Shown here one piece after another: positions 33,466-44,935 of a stretch of 64,000 nucleotides of DNA. Source of the DNA: Rhizomys pruinosus (Eukaryota; Chordata; Mammalia; Rodentia; Spalacidae); NCBI GenBank assembly GCA_009823505.1, contig VZQC01013302.1, positions 1,971,008 to 2,035,007 of the forward strand, given 5' to 3'. The notes beneath the pieces were generated by a model, which searched no databases, was not told where the DNA came from, and was given only the letters and a program-made list of their open reading frames with translations. A program made the position numbers and the translations under genes. Positions within the stretch are counted from its first letter, which is position 1. The number at the start of each line of letters is the position of its first letter.

Positions 33466-33466
33466 A
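33422..33466. repeat. (TC)n microsatellite
   Basis: A homopyrimidine TC run of about 20 units within the L1 3' UTR, at the point where it stops matching the 10.9-kb copy. Confidence 0.95.
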
Positions 33467-34616
33467 CCAGAGGCCTGTTTGGCAAGGAACACACTGCCAG
33501 ACAGCAGTGACCTCCCTTTGAATGGTAGCTGAGAGTGGCACTGAAGTCTCTTAACATATCACAGACTAAAGCTCTTGGTTATTTTCAAGAGTTAAGAGAT
33601 AAGACCCTACTACTGAAGACAGGACATAGTTCAGACACAGGAGCTGGAGCACTGGAGCAGGAGCTGACCTGGAAACCTTCCACCTGATGCTTAGCCCTTA
33701 CAAACCTAGATGATAATATGAAAACTGCTAAGGGAGGTTGGTCCAACTCAGCCTTAAAGGCTAATAACCATAACAACTGTGCTGCAAGCTCCCCTTACTG
33801 GTGCAGTGGTGGCACTGTTATCTGGGGGACAGTAATCAACAGCTACCTAACTGGACTTAAAGCCTAGTCAATCAGAGTGAACGGATGGATGTCACTGTAA
33901 ACACAGCCAAATACATTTTTCTATAGAAAAATGGAATTTCTTATCATAAGCTAAACATGGATCCTTATATTTATAAAGCATACCATGCACCACTCACCAA
34001 GGAAGCCTCTTTTTGCAATAGATGGAGGCAATTACAGAGGTCCATAACTGGTCAGACACAGAATATATGAATGAGAGATGCCCAGTCCCAGGTGACACAT
34101 CTCCATTGAACTGCTGCACGTAAGGCTCATGGAACCAAGCTGAGCCAGGTATAGAGAGAAAAATTAATGCATCCTTCAACCTTCATCAGAGCAGCTTCCT
34201 TATACAACAAAGTGCGATGCACACAGATGGCCACTGGCCAAGTATTAGAGAATAAAATACTGCAGAGTATTTTCCTGGGTAGGACTCCTGTATTGAACCT
34301 AATCCAGCCACAGCTCAGGGATCATTGTGGAAGAGGTAGGGGGGAAGATTTTAAGGGCCATGGCTGGTTCATGAACACAGGAGAACTTGCACATGTGAAC
34401 TTTGGGCAATGGTGACATCAAGCACAGGACCATGCCAACTCAATTAAACAAGGATCCAGAGGGGAGGAGAGAACTGGGTGAAAGGGTAGCTCTAGGCTGA
34501 GAAATATTGAAGACTGATTGTTACTGGGTAAGGGAAGAGTATGGTGTTCATATGCTCTCTAGATGGGCTGACTAGAATGTAGTGAATGAATATTCGCTTA
34601 AGGGCATGGCAGAGTA

Positions 34617-35207
34617 TGTAGGAATGGAACTTTGTGTGGCTTGAGGCAAGAACTTGTAAGACTTGTCCCATAAGACCTCCAGTTATCTGATATCTCTGTA
34701 GGCATTCAGTTGCCTCTCTGAGTTATCTGTAGCTCTGGAAGGTTTGGGATATTACAATGTTTTCTTGCTTCGCCTATCTCTGCAAAGTTCTAGGACTAGA
34801 TGGCCCCTTCCCTTGAGGCACTGAGCAAAATGTTGCACCTCTAGTTACCTGTTGCACCAATAGGAGCTTTGCAGCCCCCTGATTAGAGCCAAGGTGGCTC
34901 AACCCTCCCTTCCACCTGCCCCTCACTTCTTTTCCCAGAGCACAGTAACTTTTGGTATATAAGCATACTGCTGGCATAAATAAAGAGTGACACTATTCTC
35001 CCAGACCTTGCCCTCTTAGTCTGTCTTTTATTCCCATTTCCATTGGGTAACTGTCCTGTGGTCCTCTCTCCCTCCTTGCCAGAGCTAAGCAGAGAGATTT
35101 CCTGCAGGCAGGAGAAAGCCTCTAGAAATGCAAGAAGGGAAGAACAGCATGTGGATGTCAGCCACGTGTGACTAAAGGACTGTTCAGGCAATTATTAAAC
35201 TCCCACA
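34617..35207 (+). mobile_element. ERVK-type solo LTR
   Basis: 591 bp from TGTAGG to TCCCACA, with the 6-bp duplication AGAGTA at 34,611-34,616 and 35,208-35,213, the length typical of ERVK insertions. TATATAAG at 34,956 and AATAAA at 34,979 lie about 20 bp apart, a short-R arrangement. No internal gene is present. It interrupts the L1 3' UTR. Confidence 0.85.
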
Positions 35208-35408
35208 AGAGTACATGAGGTCTGGTGAGAGTTGGGGGCAGTCAGACAGGGGAGGGGTACTAAACTTGATTGAGAACTGTGCTATGAAACTAAAAATCTT
35301 AATAAAAAATAAAATAAAAATTTCTTCTGATTAATTTTGTTTTGAAGTCCATGTTGTCAGATATTAGAATAGTGGCAGACACTTGTTTCCTAATTATCTT
35401 TGCTTGGA

Positions 35409-35436
35409 CAGTTTTCTATCTTAAGATAGAAAACTG
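35409..35436. repeat. 28-bp perfect palindrome
   Basis: CAGTTTTCTATCTT followed directly by its exact reverse complement, with no spacer. It sits at the left edge of a tandem-repeat array that reuses its right arm (AAACTGC). Confidence 0.95.
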
Positions 35437-35572
35437 CTTTTCTTACAGGTAACAAATAGATGACTCTTACAGGTAACAAATAGATGACAGGTAACAAAAC
35501 TGCTTTTCTTACAGGTAACAAATAGATGACAGGTAACAAAACTGCTTTTCTTACAGGTAACAAATAGATGAC
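35437..35572. repeat. Irregular tandem array with AAATAGATGA and CAGGTAACAAA words
   Basis: Interleaved repeats of 'actgcttttcttacag', 'gtaacaaatagatga' and 'caggtaacaaa'. CAGGTAACA occurs six times, spaced 17 to 27 bp apart. The arrangement suggests replication slippage or templated repair next to the palindrome. Confidence 0.88.
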
Positions 35573-35585
35573 TCATACTTTTTCA

Positions 35586-35717
35586 TACTTTTTTTTTTTT
35601 TGGTCTTTTCGAGACAGGGTCTCCCTGTAGCCCCAGCTGTCCTTGAACTCACAAAGATCTGCTTGCCTCTGCCTCCCAAGTGCTAGGATTAAAGGCGTGT
35701 GCCACCACACCCCGCTC
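35586..35717 (-). mobile_element. B1 SINE with internal deletion
   Basis: Antisense B1 in which 'cagctgtccttgaactcacaaagatc' joins two normally separated parts, losing about 27 bp ('ggaactcactctgtagaccaggctggcc' region). The shared 'cctggaactca/ccttgaactca' words suggest deletion between short repeats. Confidence 0.9.
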
Positions 35718-35767
35718 GACTCTACCACTCTATGTAATCTACTACTCTATGTCTTTTTTCTCCTCCC

Positions 35768-35868
35768 TCCTTCCCTTCCTTCCTTCTTAATTTCCTTTCC
35801 TTCCTTCCTTCCTTCCTTCCTTCCTTCCTTCCTTCCTTCCTTCCTTCCTTCCTTCCTTCTTTCCTTTT
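35768..35868. repeat. (TTCC)n microsatellite
   Basis: TTCC tetramers over about 100 bp, with minor TTTC interruptions at both ends. Homopyrimidine on the plus strand, prone to triplex formation. Apparent Lys-Glu-Gly-Arg frames on minus are artefacts. Confidence 0.97.
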
Positions 35869-35870
35869 CT

Positions 35871-36199
35871 TTGTATGGTATATGTGGTGGATGCACATGA
35901 GTGTACAGGTATCTGTACTCATACGTGCACGTGTGGAGACCAGACAAGAACTTTGGGTTTCTTCCTCTATTGCTTTCACTCTTGTTGCCTTGACACAGGG
36001 TCTCCCACTGTGCTGGAAGGTCACCACTCAGGCAATTCTAGACAGAAACTTTGGGCATCGACCTGTCTCTACCTCCTAATGCTGAGGTTACAGCCACATG
36101 CATCTCTTCCCAGCTTCTTACATGTGCACTGGGGATTCAAGCTCAGGTCTTCATGCTTGTAGAACAGTCATGTTTATACATTGGGCCATCTCTTTGTCC
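35871..36199 (-). mobile_element. B4 (RSINE1) SINE
   Basis: Antisense: the tRNA-like head appears at the right ('caggtcttcatgcttgtagaacagtc...gggccatctctttgtcccc') and the B1-like body to the left. It starts at the (TTCC)n tract. Confidence 0.7.
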
Positions 36200-37520
36200 C
36201 CTGAGTCCATTAATATTAATGGACTTAGATAGTTAATATTAAGAGTTATTGTAGAAAGGTTTGCATTAATTCCTGTCATTTTTTGGTTTTGTTTGTTGTT
36301 TGTTTAGTGTTTGTGAAATCCCTTTGCTTTGTTTGTTTAACTATTGTTTTAATGTTTTTTTTTTTCTTTCCTGTAGTCTCATAGATGTGTTTAATCTTTT
36401 TCTTGAGTACAAAGAACTCCTTTAAGCATCTTCTGTAGAGCTTGTTTAATGGTCATGAATTATTTTTTTTACCTTGTTTTTATTGTGAAAGCTTCTATTT
36501 CTTTTACAGTCATGACAAGTACTTTTTTTAAAATTTTTATTGATGCTTTGTGCATTTCATACATTATTTTCCAATTCAGTTCAGGATTATTTCCCTTTCC
36601 CTTCACCCCCACCCCAACCCCATCCCAGATCATGCATTCTGCCATAACTGTCCTGCATCTTTCTCTCAGTTTTTTTTCCATTTTTTAGCTATAAGTGATA
36701 ATCCATGAGTACAAGCATCCTTCGTGCAAAACCAATCTGCAGGCTGTTGTGTCCAAACCCCTACAGCCCCACCATCCAGTGGGGGGGGGGGTGACAGGTT
36801 GTTTGTTCAATCAAGTTGATCAAATGAGTGTCCAGACTACATTCCTGTAGTTTCATCATTCACCCCAGTCGCAGCCTTTACATTCTCCCATGCCCCCTCT
36901 TCCGCAGATTGTTCCCTAGGCTTAGAAAAGGGGCACAGGTGGATGAGAAGTTAAACAGTCCACTTTCTCTGGAGCTGTTGACTTGGACTCTGGTCAATTC
37001 TGGCTGTTTCCTTTCATGGGCTGACAGTTTGTCCAGGAATGACCTTTCGATCCTGGCGCACGAGTAATGGCGTCTTGACAAGTACGTTTTTAGTCTTGGA
37101 TTGGCAGCTGTCTTTCAGAGCTTGGAAAATGTTATTCTAAGCTCTCCTGGCTTTTCATGTTTCCGCTAATAAATATGCCATCCTTCTGACTGTCTGCCTT
37201 GGTGTTTCTTTTTTGTATCTTTCAATATATACTCTTTATTCTGTGTATTTAATATTTTATCTATACTATGATATGGGGAGATTTTTTGTGTGTGTTCTAA
37301 AAGCCTCCTGCACATGGTTGGGCATCCCTTTCCCTAGATTTAAGAAATGTTCTATTATGAAATTATTTTCTATTTTTTAGCACAAGAATCTTTGATGCCC
37401 ATGACTCAAAGCTTTGGTCTTTTCATAGTGTTCCATAGATTGTGAATTTTCTATTCATACTTTCTTTTTAATTTTTATTTGTCATTTGACTGAATGTTCT
37501 AATTCCCCTGATTTTTTTCT
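36200..37520 (-). mobile_element. Old L1 ORF1/5' region, interrupted
   Basis: AT-rich antisense L1-like sequence ('ctttggatgcttcagagcttg'-type words such as 'cagctgtctttcagagcttggaaaatg', 'cttttcatgtttccgc', 'tgtctgccttggtg'). It is split by a younger L1 3' end at 36,523-37,075. Identification as L1 is by style and position; the exact part is uncertain. Confidence 0.45.
36523..37075 (-). mobile_element. 5'-truncated young L1 3' UTR with TSD
   Basis: TGACAAGTAC at 36,513-36,522 and 37,076-37,085 is the duplication. The antisense 3' UTR contains the CCCCACCCC block, 'catgcattctgccataactg', a G run at 36,781 and 'cttagaaaaggggcacagg'. It ends at 'gatcctggcgcacgag', about 30 bp beyond the point where it stops matching the 12.8-kb copy cleanly. 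Confidence 0.9.
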
Positions 37521-38129
37521 CTCTTTTTAAAAGTTTTATTTGTTTCTTATTACTGAATTTTGTGTGTGTGTCATACATCTCAGTCAGTCTTAATCATCTT
37601 TACACCCCTTTTCCCATTAGCACTCTTCCACCCCCACCCCCACACTGGAATCATGTGCTATGTCATTTGTACCAAGGCTCATTGTGTCAAGTTACTGTTT
37701 CCAAACATTCTTCAGTGCAAGTTCATCCACTGAGGTCTAGTCAGCCTATCCAGAGTCCTTCGCTTTAAGAAGATCAGCTCTTTTTCCATGTGAATTTAAG
37801 AATTTTCCCCCAAGCCTATGAAGAAACTCATGGGGATGTTAATTGGGATTGCATTATTATGTATATTAATTTGGGTAGAATGGACATTTTTACTATATTA
37901 ATTTTTCCAATCCATGAGCATGGGAGGTTTCTTCAACTTTTGATGTCTTCTTCAATCTCCTTCTTCAGGGGCTTAAAATTTTTGTTGTAGAGATGTTTGG
38001 TATCTTTGGTTAGGTTTGTCCCCAAGTATTTTATTTTATGTATTTATTTTTTGAGGCTATTGTGAGTGGGAAGGTCTTCTTATATTCCTTCTACAGTTGC
38101 TTGTTGTTGGTGTAAAGAAAGGCTACTGA

Positions 38130-38379
38130 GGGGGTTGGAGAGCTGGCCTAGTGGTTAAGAGCGCCGACTACTCTTGCAGAGGAACTGGGTTCGATCCCCA
38201 GCATCCACATGGTGGCTGAGAATCATCTGAAACTCCAATTCCAGGAGAACTCCAGTTCCAGGGGAATCCGACACCCTCTTCTGACCTCCGCGGCATTGCA
38301 CGACACGGGTGCACAGACCTGCATGCAGACAGTACATTCATACACATAGAGAAAAATAAATTAAAAATAATTAAAAAGC
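38130..38379 (+). mobile_element. B2 SINE with TSD, duplication-bearing subtype
   Basis: Head 'gggttggagagctggcctagtggttaagagcgccgac', B box GGTTCGATCC, and the duplicated ATTCCAGGAGAA/GTTCCAGGGGAA block. TSD GAAAGGCTACTGA at 38,117-38,129 and 38,380-38,392. Inserted into the inverted arm of the L1, so it postdates that L1. Confidence 0.93.
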
Positions 38380-38806
38380 GAAAGGCTACTGATTTTTCCA
38401 GGTTAATTTTGTATCCTGCTAGTTTACTGAAACTCTTAATCATTTCTAGGAGTTTTCTGGTGGAGTTTTTAGCATCCCTCAGGTAAACTATCATATCATC
38501 TGCAAACAGGGATAGTTTGACTTCTTTTCCAACTAGTACTCCTTTAATTTCCCTTTTTTGCCTTCTTGCCCTAGCAAGTGTTTCAAGCACTATATTGAAG
38601 AGGAGTGTTGACAGGAGGCAGCCTTTCTGGGTTCCTGCCTTTAAAGGGAATGGTTCTAATTTTTCTCCTTCTCCATTTAGGGTGATGTTGGCTGTGGGTT
38701 TGTTATATATGGTTTTGATTGCATTGAGGAATGTTCTGTTCAGTCCAATTCCCTCTAGAACTTTAAACATGAAGGAATGCTGGATTTTGTCAAAATACCC
38801 CAAATA
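38380..38806 (-). pseudogene. L1 ORF2 reverse-transcriptase fragment
   Basis: About 140 codons from FDKIQHSF through [24 protein letters not shown] and INLEKSVAF. The FADD box and the preceding [14 protein letters not shown] motif are those of non-LTR RT. The frame is open here but is cut off on both sides, so it cannot encode a working enzyme. Confidence 0.9.
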
Positions 38807-39257
38807 GCTAAAGCAACCCTGAGTGAATAATGCAATACAGGGACGATCACCTTTTGCGACTTCTAGCTATATTACAAGGCTATAGTCATAAAGACAGCCT
38901 GGTACTGGCACAAAAACAGACCCATTGACCAATGGAACAAAAGTGAAGATCCAACTTGAGGCTCATACAATTCAGCCACCTCATTTTTGATAAAGGGGCC
39001 AAAAAAGCTCATTGGAGGAAAGATAACATCTTCAGCAAATGGTGCTGGCAAAAGCGGATCACCATATGTAGAACAAAATTAAACCCCTACCTCTCACTGT
39101 GTACAAAAATCAACTACAAATGGATTAAAGACCTCATCGTGAATCCTGAAACTTTGAAGGTGATAGAAGAAAAAGCTGGCAGCAACCTACAAGACATAGG
39201 CATAGGAAAAGACTTTCTAAATCAGACAGCAGCTGCACAGCAAATAAGGTTGACAGT

Positions 39258-39729
39258 TGTGATGGTTAATCCTGGGTGTCAACTTGACTGGACTAAGGAA
39301 CAAATAAGAGAAAAAGGATCTTTGGATTGGACTACCTCAACCAGGATGGCCCACCCCAAATGTGGGCATTACCTTCTGCAGGCAGGCAGTATTAAAGGCC
39401 ATGGCAGAGGGAGCTGGTCCCTTTTTTCCTGCAGCTTGCCTCTCTCTCACTGGTGAGTTTGTCTTGCTGCTGTGATCAACCCTTCGGATCCCAGCGTGTA
39501 CTGAGACTGGCAGATCTCCTGGAATCCATTGGGCCTTCAGCACCAGATTGGGACTACTGAGACATCCAGCCTTGTGGACTGAGCAGTTCCCTGGATTCTC
39601 AGCCTCTCCAGTGTGGCATGGCTACTGTTGGACTACTTGAGCTCTGTCACATGAGCAAATCAATAAATTATATATAGCTATATATTCGTCCTGTTGTTTC
39701 TGTTTCTTTAGAGAACCCCGAATAATACA
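39258..39729 (+). mobile_element. ERVL/MaLR-class solo LTR inside L1 ORF2
   Basis: 472 bp from TGTGATGGTTAATCC to GAATAATACA. The 5-bp duplication ACAGT lies at 39,253-39,257 and 39,730-39,734; removing one copy plus the LTR restores 'ggttgacagtggacaagtggg' of L1 ORF2. 'ggttaatcctgggtgtcaacttgac' is the signature of ERVL-related LTRs. AATAAA at 39,662 is the probable poly(A) signal. The exact family is uncertain. Confidence 0.85.
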
Positions 39730-41684
39730 ACAGTGGACAAGTGGGACCTCATCAAACTCAAAAGCTTCTGTATAGTGAAAGAAACAATCAGGGAAGTGAA
39801 GAGAAAACCGACAGGGGGAGAAAATCTTCACCAGTGATACACCTGACAGAGCATTAAATTCCAGAATATATAAACTTCTCAAAAAACAAAGAAAACAAAT
39901 GACTCACTCAAAAGATGGAGTAAAGAGCTGAACAGAGACTTCACCAGTGAAGTAAAGACAGCTGAAAAACATCTCAAAAGTGTTCAACATCATTAATAAT
40001 TAAGGAAATGCAAATTAAAACCACTCTAAGATATCATCTCATTCCAATAAGACTGGCTAAGGTCAAGAAAACAAAAGACACCAAATGCTGGAGAGGTTGT
40101 GGGGGAAGGGGAACACTCATACACTGCTGGTAGGAATGTAAACTCATACAACCAATGTGGAAAGCAGTGTGGAGAACCCTTAAAAAACTCAAAATGAGCC
40201 CACCACCTGACCCAGCCATACCACTTCTGGTTATATACCCACAAGACTCATCCTACTGCAGAGATACATCACATCTTTGTTTATTGCAGCCCTCTTCACA
40301 ATAACAAGAAGCTGGAAGTAACCCAAATGTCCCTTAACTGAAGAGTGGCTAACAAAAATGTGGTACATCTACACAATGGAGTTCTATTCAGAGATAAAGA
40401 TGGATGACATCATGAACTTTGCAGGTAAATGGATGGAACTTGAAGCCATTATGCTAAGTGAAGTAATACAGTCCTAGAAAAACAATTGGGGATTGGTTTC
40501 CCTCATTGTGGATGCGAGTATCAAATCCCCCATTTGAAAGACAAGCATAGCAATGTTATTGTTATATTTCTTTCTGTCTGAAAGCAACTGTGATGTTATA
40601 ATGTGAACCTCTTAATGAGCCCTAGAATTAACTTACCACATAGTTTCAGACAGGGTAATTAATGTATATGTATGGAAGGTATATATCCATATTTTAGAGT
40701 AATATAAAATTAAAGAAAAAAATGTCAACTCCTAAACATTTATCAGAGTTAACATACAGTTTATTCCTAGAGGACACAATTCTGGTTCATATATGACATT
40801 TATATAGGTATATTTTGGAGCAATACAATTGGGAGGGAACCCAACAACATAAGGACTGGGTCAAAGAATGGACTGATATAGTTAAATTCTGCCCCAAACA
40901 ATAAACTTTTACAGAGAAAAACTTTAAAAAGACTGAGAGAAAGATGCAGGACATGTATGGCAGAATGCATGATTTCAGGTGGGGTAGGGGGAAGGGAAAT
41001 GGAAATAGGTCTAAAGTGAACTGAAAAGTTATGTCTGAAATACACAAAACATTAATAAAAGATCAGCTCTTCCTCACCCAGCAGTAACCAGCTGTTACTA
41101 GCTCTTCTGCTAAGTTTTGAATCTTCTGCCAGTTTCCACAGTACTGTGCTGAGTTTTGTCTCCTTAAGTTTACAAGCGTCATGTGCATGCTGACACCACC
41201 ACTGTAGGTTCATATGAACAGGGTCCCCAGAGGTTGTATGATTCTATTTCCATGTGGTCATACCCCTCCTCCCTGTATCTTACAATCTTTCTGGCCCCTC
41301 TTCTGCAATGGTCACCGCGATCTGGGTGAGTGAAGCCCAAATACGGAAGTCTTGTCCTAGGACATATACTCCTCAGACTCCCAATCTCCATGACTTCGCT
41401 GTTTGTGACCCCTTGTGTTCCTGGCCTTCTGTTGCATGAGGGAGCTTCATCAGTGAGAGTTAAGAGATTCACTGTCTCTTGTTCTTTGTTGCATGAACCT
41501 TAGTTGTAGAGATTGCATTGTAGATGTGCCACCTGGGCTTGGGCAATGTCTGTGTGTGACCAGTTGTGGCATACTGTAATAGTCTCTGTCTGGTACAAAA
41601 GAAGCTTCTTTGATGGGTCATGATTGGGATACTTTACTGTAAGTATAAGGATACATATTTTGCACTTAGTAAGAAATTACATTA

Positions 41685-41997
41685 GTTCTACCATATAGGA
41701 ATACTAATATTCATATTCTAGAAAAAAAGAGAGAATGTAAAGTTATACTTCTTTTTACCTGCATGTAACTTTACTGTTAAAATGTAAATCTCTAAATGTG
41801 CTTTGGAATTAACCTATGGTTTATTTTCAGATTTTGTAACTTTGATTTATGTGTGTAGTGTGTATATGCATATTTTGGAATAATATAAAATCAAATGGGA
41901 ACAAAAAGAGAGAGAAAAACCTGCTCAAAAAACTGACCAAAATAGTAAACCTGTGCACCGAAAAGCTCATAAAAGACTGAGAAAAAGAAAAAAAAAA
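41685..41997 (+). mobile_element. 5'-truncated L1 3' UTR (short type) with TSD
   Basis: AAGAAATTACATTA at 41,671-41,684 and 41,998-42,011 is the duplication. Content matches the short-type 3' UTR of the 37.8-41.1 kb L1 ('gttaaaatgtaaatctct', 'ggaattaacctatgg', 'atatgcatattttggaataatataaaatc'), but the final G-rich tract is lost and it ends 'agactgagaaaaagaaaaaa'. Confidence 0.85.
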
Positions 41998-42011
41998 AAG
42001 AAATTACATTA

Positions 42012-43943
42012 TTCTTGGGATTTTCTCTAAGCTCTGTGATCTCTCCATTCATGTGTATTTGGCTATGTTTACAGTACCACACATGAGTTTCCTCCCACTG
42101 AGTGGGCTTCAAGTCCAATTAGGTAACCAATATAAAATATATATCTTGCCCCCAAGATAAAAGTTCCACTGCAGCACCGACATCATATGCTGTGCTGGTT
42201 ATTGATGTGGTTATTTGGTCTTAAAAGGTGGTTTGTTTTTAATACTTGATTATTTTTTTGTCCGTCCTTTTCTTTTGTCCTTCTCTTGGTGTGGTTTCTA
42301 TGGAATTTGTAATTTATTCATTGAACTTTAATTTCCAGGATTTTGATTTAATTTTGTTTTAGTCATTATCTTTATTGAACTCTATTTTTATATTGTGTAG
42401 CAGCTTCCTTATTTCATTCAATTATTTGTGTTTTCTTGAAATTTGTTCTATAATTTATGTCCTCTGATTTCTTTGAATATACTTATTTATCATTATTCTT
42501 TTGAATCCTTTGTCTTGCAGTTTGTCTGATTCATTCTTGCTGGAAGACATTACTGTGGAATTAGTAATTTTTAGAGGAGTTATATTGGTTAGTTTTTCAT
42601 TTCTTTTTTTCCTTTGGATTTATTTACTTGAGTAGGGGATTGGTTGGATTTTTAAAAATCATCCTTATTTTTTTCAGTGGAAATGTTTTCAATATTAAGA
42701 AAAGATTAGTTTGTGTAGGTTTGATGTCTCATTTTTCTCTTGTAAACTTATTTTCACGCTACCATGTTTAATATCTGGTGTTTCCTTTGTAATAGAATAC
42801 TGTGTGTAAAAAGAACCACTGTCAGAATGTAAGCCCACTATTGGAATACAGTGATAGCTAAATAAAAAAAAAATATTACTTCAGCACCAATGACTTTAGG
42901 AAGAGAACACAGATGGTACTGTATATGCTAAAATAATGCATGAACTTTGGTGAGTATGACTGGAAAAGCAAAAAGCCAAGTAAGAATACTGATTAGTATT
43001 GGGCTGATAGGGAAAAAAGTAGAGGCAAGTAAATAGAAGCAGGTAGTAACAGGAACAAGGGGGATGTGAGAAGATGCAGGTTGGGCTACAGATAACCTAA
43101 AACAGTCCCAGCTTTTAGGAACCTGAGACACAGAGGCCCCACAAACCAGGCCAGCCTGTCTGTTACTGAGAGTACAGCTATCTTTTTCAGGCACTCTTTA
43201 TTAAGTGTGGCTCTGATCACGTTTTCTCTTTGGGAGGTGGAACTTCCAAACCAGATGATCTTTCCAGGACAGATTCTGGTATTTTTCCCCTGTTCTGCTT
43301 TGTAATGTTTCCCATTTTCCTTTGCTATTAAATGCTATTTTTCATACGTCTTCTGTCTCTTCTGGGAGGTGTTATGTAACTTTTCCAGTTTATTGCCAGG
43401 AGATTCTAGCAGACCATGCCTGTGTATTTTCTGTGTCTTAGCAGCACCTACATTTCTATTCTTTTCAGATGGCCCAGACTTCCTTGTATATTCTCAGTTG
43501 TAATGCATGGCTTTCTTCCTATCTTGCAGAGAAAACAGAAGACAAGTCTGAGCCTGCACGTGCTGTCAGCAGTGCCTGACACTTCCTCCTGCATTGCTCC
43601 CAATGCTACTTCTTCTTTTGGGTCTTCTTCATGATCTGTGTCTACTCCTTACCAAAGGCAGCACATAGTCTTACATCTCAGGTTCTAATCTTCCCAAGTT
43701 ATCAATAAGCCTTCTTTAATAGATCTAATTTGTCTTATTTCTCTTATCTTTAAAACACAGATTCTACACCTTCCAGTTACTTATGTACTCTTCTGGACAA
43801 CAAAATTATTGGAGATGATTTAAATAATCTTTAAAAGCACACTGCTCGTTCACTATTGCCAGCTTCTGACTTGGCATTTTTGTCTTGATGAAAACTCCAT
43901 TGATCAAAGATCATCTCTTTTTTACTAAAATGAACCATCTATT
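42012..43943. other. Old LINE-like and unassigned sequence
   Basis: 42,180-42,720 reads like antisense L1 5' region ('tttgaatatacttatttatcattattcttttgaatcctttgtc', 'gctggaagacattactgtgg'). 42,730-43,940 is unassigned, with only short open frames. No exon is supported. Confidence 0.4.
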
Positions 43944-44095
43944 TTGTTTTTTGCTCTTTTTGAGACAGGGTCCCTGCAGCCCCAGCTGTCCTGGAACTCT
44001 CTATGTAGACCAGGATGGCCTTGAACTCACAGAGATCCACCTGCCTCTGCCTCCTGAGTGCTGGAGTTAAAAGGGGTATGCCACCACACCCAGCA
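43944..44095 (-). mobile_element. B1 SINE
   Basis: Antisense B1 (GAGACAGGGTCCCTGCAGCC ... GTAGACCAGGATGGCCTTG ... CCTGAGTGCTGGAGTTAAAA ... CACACCCAGC) with small indels. Confidence 0.92.
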
Positions 44096-44555
44096 TAATC
44101 TATTTTTAATTCCCATCTCTTTCTTGACACCAATCAAATATTAAATTATGCAAAGATTTGACAAATACTTATATTTTTGTATCTAGCATTTGTATCTAGA
44201 GTTTGTATCTAGGGGTTCTGAAGAAACATTCTTTTTTGGGGGAAACCACTTATGGATATATACTATATATTATCAATAGAAAGCAACAGTTTTCATTATG
44301 ATATTTCCATACAGACATATGTACTTTGATCATAGTCCTCCCTTCATTACCCATTTTATTCCCTTTCATATTCATAACAGTCCTTCTTAACTTCATATCC
44401 TTCCTCAATCCTATATGCCATGAATAAGAAATGGTTTACATGCCTTTGTGAAACTGGTTTTATTTCACTTTAACATGATGACATAGTTCCATCCATTTTT
44501 CCTGCAAGCTAAATAGTTTTATTCTTCTTTTATGACCTAATAAAACTCCAATATT

Positions 44556-44935
44556 GGGGCTGGAGAGATGGCAGAGTGGGAAAAGTGCTTGCAAAGCAAA
44601 TATGAGGACTCAGGTGTAACTCCCCAGTACCATATGAAACTGGTAATGGTAAGAGATGTTTGTAATTCCAGTGCTCTTAAGTGAGAGAGGATTTCAAGGC
44701 AGGAGAGAGGAGTTCAAGGCAAGAGAGAGGAGTTCAAGGCAGGAGAGAGGCCAAGGACCTGGAAGCTTGTGGGCCATCTAGGCTGGTGTATGCAGTCATG
44801 AGAATTGAAGAGATTTTGTCTCAAAGAAAGTAGAAGGGAGGACCAACACCCCAGGTTGTTCTCTGACTTCTAGATGTACCACATGCACATGAATACCTTC
44901 ACTCACACATACAGATGTATTTACACACATATTAT
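44556..44935 (+). mobile_element. B4 (RSINE1) SINE with internal 20-bp triplication
   Basis: Sense head GGGGCTGGAGAGATGGCAGAG, 'gtgcttgcaaagcaaatatgaggactcag', a B1-like centre, 'gagattttgtctcaaag', and a CA-rich tail. At 44,690-44,755 the word 'gagttcaaggcaggagagag' is present in three tandem versions. Confidence 0.8.

Larger units (their letters stand above)
31960..35325 (+). mobile_element. Long L1 3' UTR with nested insertions
   Basis: 31,960-33,410 parallels 11,020-12,215 of the twin-primed L1 almost end to end (for example 'gggacacgggtgtatattcgatt', 'aacaacattggtttac'). After a (TC)n tract it diverges but keeps scattered matches (33,600 'gataagaccctactactgaagac'). It ends in an older-type 3' UTR with 'aagattttaagggcc' and a terminal 'aatcttaataaaaaat' near 35,325. 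It carries a B2 at 33,032 and an ERVK-type LTR at 34,617. I cannot exclude that it is two L1 3' UTRs joined. Confidence 0.65.
37783..41058 (+). mobile_element. Twin-primed L1 with inverted reverse-transcriptase segment
   Basis: TSD AAGATCAGCTCTT at 37,770-37,782 and 41,059-41,071. 37,783-38,806 is antisense ORF2: on minus it encodes the RT core with [11 protein letters not shown] (catalytic Asp-Asp) and continues to an ILKF-like point. 38,807-41,058 is sense and begins exactly where the inverted piece ends (K-x-PK-x-LKQ-like, WNHKRPRIAK region). It runs to the ORF2 end near 40,515 and a ~545-bp short-type 3' UTR. It is interrupted by a B2 (38,130-38,379) and a solo LTR (39,258-39,729). Multiple stops: inactive. 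Confidence 0.9.
37521..41640 (-). mobile_element. Old L1 3' UTR (Lx-like), split by a twin-primed L1
   Basis: Pieces 37,521-37,782 and 41,072-41,640. The left piece ends '...ctagtcagcctatcc...aagatcagctctt' and the right resumes 'cctcacccagcagtaacc', matching the uninterrupted order at 50,130-50,190. The right piece contains 'catgtgcatgctgacacc', 'gttcatatgaacag', 'tcttctgcaatggtcacc', also seen at 57.8 kb. Confidence 0.7.

Noticed and set aside
35722..36027. Lys-Glu-Gly-Arg repeat protein
   Set aside because: Translation of the (TTCC)n microsatellite and B4 sequence.
38168..38803. 211-codon reverse-transcriptase frame as an active gene
   Set aside because: It is the inverted arm of a 5'-truncated L1 whose last ~70 codons come from an inserted B2. 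No complete ORF2.
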